From Deltaproteobacteria bacterium (lineage in GTDB: Bacteria > Desulfobacterota > Desulfarculia > Adiutricales > Adiutricaceae): 6,403 nt of DNA. The stretch spans positions 1 to 6,403 of the forward strand of contig JAITJB010000162.1 of the NCBI GenBank assembly GCA_031279155.1, given 5' to 3'. The notes beneath the pieces were generated by a model. That model was not told the DNA's origin and ran no database searches. It saw only the letters and a list, made by a program, of their open reading frames with translations. How positions within the stretch are numbered: the first letter of the stretch is position 1; each line of letters opens with the position of its first letter. Shown here in pieces: positions 5,675 through 6,403 of this stretch. The translations under genes and the position numbers were made by a program.

Positions 5675-6250
5675 TTAAAATAGGCGAGGTTGCGGCGGGC
5701 AGAGCTTTTCGATCTCAGCGACCGTGGGGAGACTTTTAAGATCCTTAAGGCCAAAAGTCTCCAGAAACTTAGCCGTGGTCCCGTACAAGATAGGTTTACC
5801 GGGCAAAGTATCGCGGCGACCGCTTATTTTAATGAGGTTTTTTTCTAAAAGAGCTTTGATGACCCCGCCGGCATCAACGCCGCGTATTTTTTCGACTTCG
5901 GCCCGGATAACGGGCTGCCGATAGGCGATGATGGCTAGAGTCTCTAAGGCGGCCTTAGAGAGCCTAGCCGGGGCTTTCTTTTTGAGCCTGATAACGTGGG
6001 GACCTAGTTCCGGCCTACTTAGGAAGCGGTAGCCGCCGGCCACCTTACTGAGGGAAAAACCCCGGCCCGGTTGGGCATATTCTTGGACTAACTCCTCTAA
6101 GACCTTTGTCAGCTCAATCTCACTTGGGGGCTCCTCAAAAGCTGCGGCCAGCTTTTCGGCGTTTAAAGGTTCATCGGCGGCCAACAGAAGGCCCTCGACA
6201 ATGGTCTTAAGCTCAAGAGCAACAGGGGGGTTATCGTAGGTATTATCCAA
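5675..6250 (-). CDS. scpB: Segregation and condensation protein B (ScpB)
   Basis: The protein has 191 residues and is the ScpB subunit of the SMC-ScpA-ScpB complex, which compacts and helps segregate the chromosome. The N-terminal winged helix begins LKTIVEGLLLAADEPLNAEKLA (14-35). The second begins at LSKAALETLAIIAYRQPVIRAEVEKIRGV (97-125), the family's best-conserved stretch, followed by LLEKNLIKISGRRDTLPGKPILYGTT (134-159) and FLETFGLKDLKSLP (162-175). The length is normal. The start is TTG 6250, with AGAAGAGGG (6267-6259) eight bases upstream and no ATG nearby. The stop of the preceding gene lies inside this ribosome binding site, so the two genes are probably co-transcribed and coupled. 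The 3' end is two bases from argA's stop on the other strand. Confidence 0.95.
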   Translation of the reverse strand: MDNTYDNPPVALELKTIVEGLLLAADEPLNAEKLAAAFEEPPSEIELTKVLEELVQEYAQPGRGFSLSKVAGGYRFLSRPELGPHVIRLKKKAPARLSKAALETLAIIAYRQPVIRAEVEKIRGVDAGGVIKALLEKNLIKISGRRDTLPGKPILYGTTAKFLETFGLKDLKSLPTVAEIEKLCPPQPRLF

Positions 6251-6265
6251 GGCGCCAGCCCTCTT

Positions 6266-6403
6266 CTAGCGGTAGTCAAAGGAGATTGAATCAAGACTAT
6301 CGGCTCCTGATTCGGTCAAAAAACGATCGGCCAAAAAAGGATCAGTTAAAAAAGGATCAGCCAAAAAAACTTTAGGCCCGGTTTGATCCCGCTCCAAAGA
6401 TCT
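6266..6403 (-). CDS. C-terminal end of the gene upstream of scpB (possibly scpA)
   Basis: Only the last 45 residues lie in the window. Of the three minus-strand frames this is the only one open to the right edge. It ends in TAG 15 bases before the scpB start. The peptide begins RSLERDQTGPKVFLADPFL, contains a five-residue repeat (DPFLT, DPFLA, DRFLT) encoded by a 15-bp tandem repeat, and ends DSISFDYR. scpA usually precedes scpB, and an L-E-R...G-x-x-V-F run recalls the linker after the ScpA N-terminal domain. However, the winged helix expected at the ScpA C-terminus is not in this fragment. Identity rests on position and is uncertain. Confidence 0.6.
   Translation of the reverse strand, partial: RSLERDQTGPKVFLADPFLTDPFLADRFLTESGADSLDSISFDYR
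6314..6373. repeat. Four-copy 15-bp in-frame tandem repeat with A6-A7 runs
   Basis: Units at 6314, 6329, 6344 and 6359 follow the pattern (A/G)G(C/T)(C/T)AAAAAA(G/C)GATC; the last has diverged. On the coding (minus) strand each gives a T6 or T7 run and a five-residue unit near L-A/T-D-P/R-F in the tail of the gene upstream of scpB. Confidence 0.85.

Overview
The window reads as a compact bacterial chromosome segment. It is roughly half G+C, with TTG starts on three genes (aldo-keto reductase, ABC ATPase, scpB), and it shows no tRNA, rRNA, CRISPR array, insertion sequence or phage gene. The short stand-alone ArgA-type acetyltransferase, the ScpB gene and a thymidylate-synthase-like protein carrying an MtrA-like N-terminal domain together suggest an anaerobic bacterium, perhaps from the Desulfobacterota (deltaproteobacteria). 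That placement is inference and of low certainty.

Layout, left to right. (1) A minus-strand operon runs from about 2640 down to the left edge. Its genes are, in order of transcription, a ParB-like-fold protein of unknown role with a DGMHR motif (2536-1910), a dCMP deaminase (1907-1263), and an MtrA-like/thymidylate-synthase fusion (1050 to beyond base 1). dCMP deaminase makes dUMP, the substrate of thymidylate synthases, so at least the last two genes make sense as a dTMP-forming (or modified-pyrimidine-forming) unit. (2) Facing away from it is a single aldo-keto reductase (2813-3688, +) with its own extended -10 promoter. (3) Convergent to that is a soluble ABC ATPase without a visible permease (4539-3754, -). 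(4) Next is about 550-650 bp without a credible gene (4570-5198), holding divergent promoter-like signals, three different tandem repeats and a perfect 31-bp palindrome. (5) An ArgA-like N-acetyltransferase (5199-5672, +) follows, ending 2 bp from scpB, which is on the opposite strand (6250-5675). Upstream of scpB is the C-terminal end of another gene (6403-6266, -), by position probably scpA.

The most striking feature beyond the genes is that nearly every spacer contains a different short-period tandem repeat (9, 14, 15, 16, 27 and about 32 bp). Several of these repeats run into the 3' ends of the flanking genes and supply their last codons. The most promising biology is the three-gene nucleotide operon: an unusual thymidylate synthase fusion plus an unassigned ParB-like protein translated next to dCMP deaminase.
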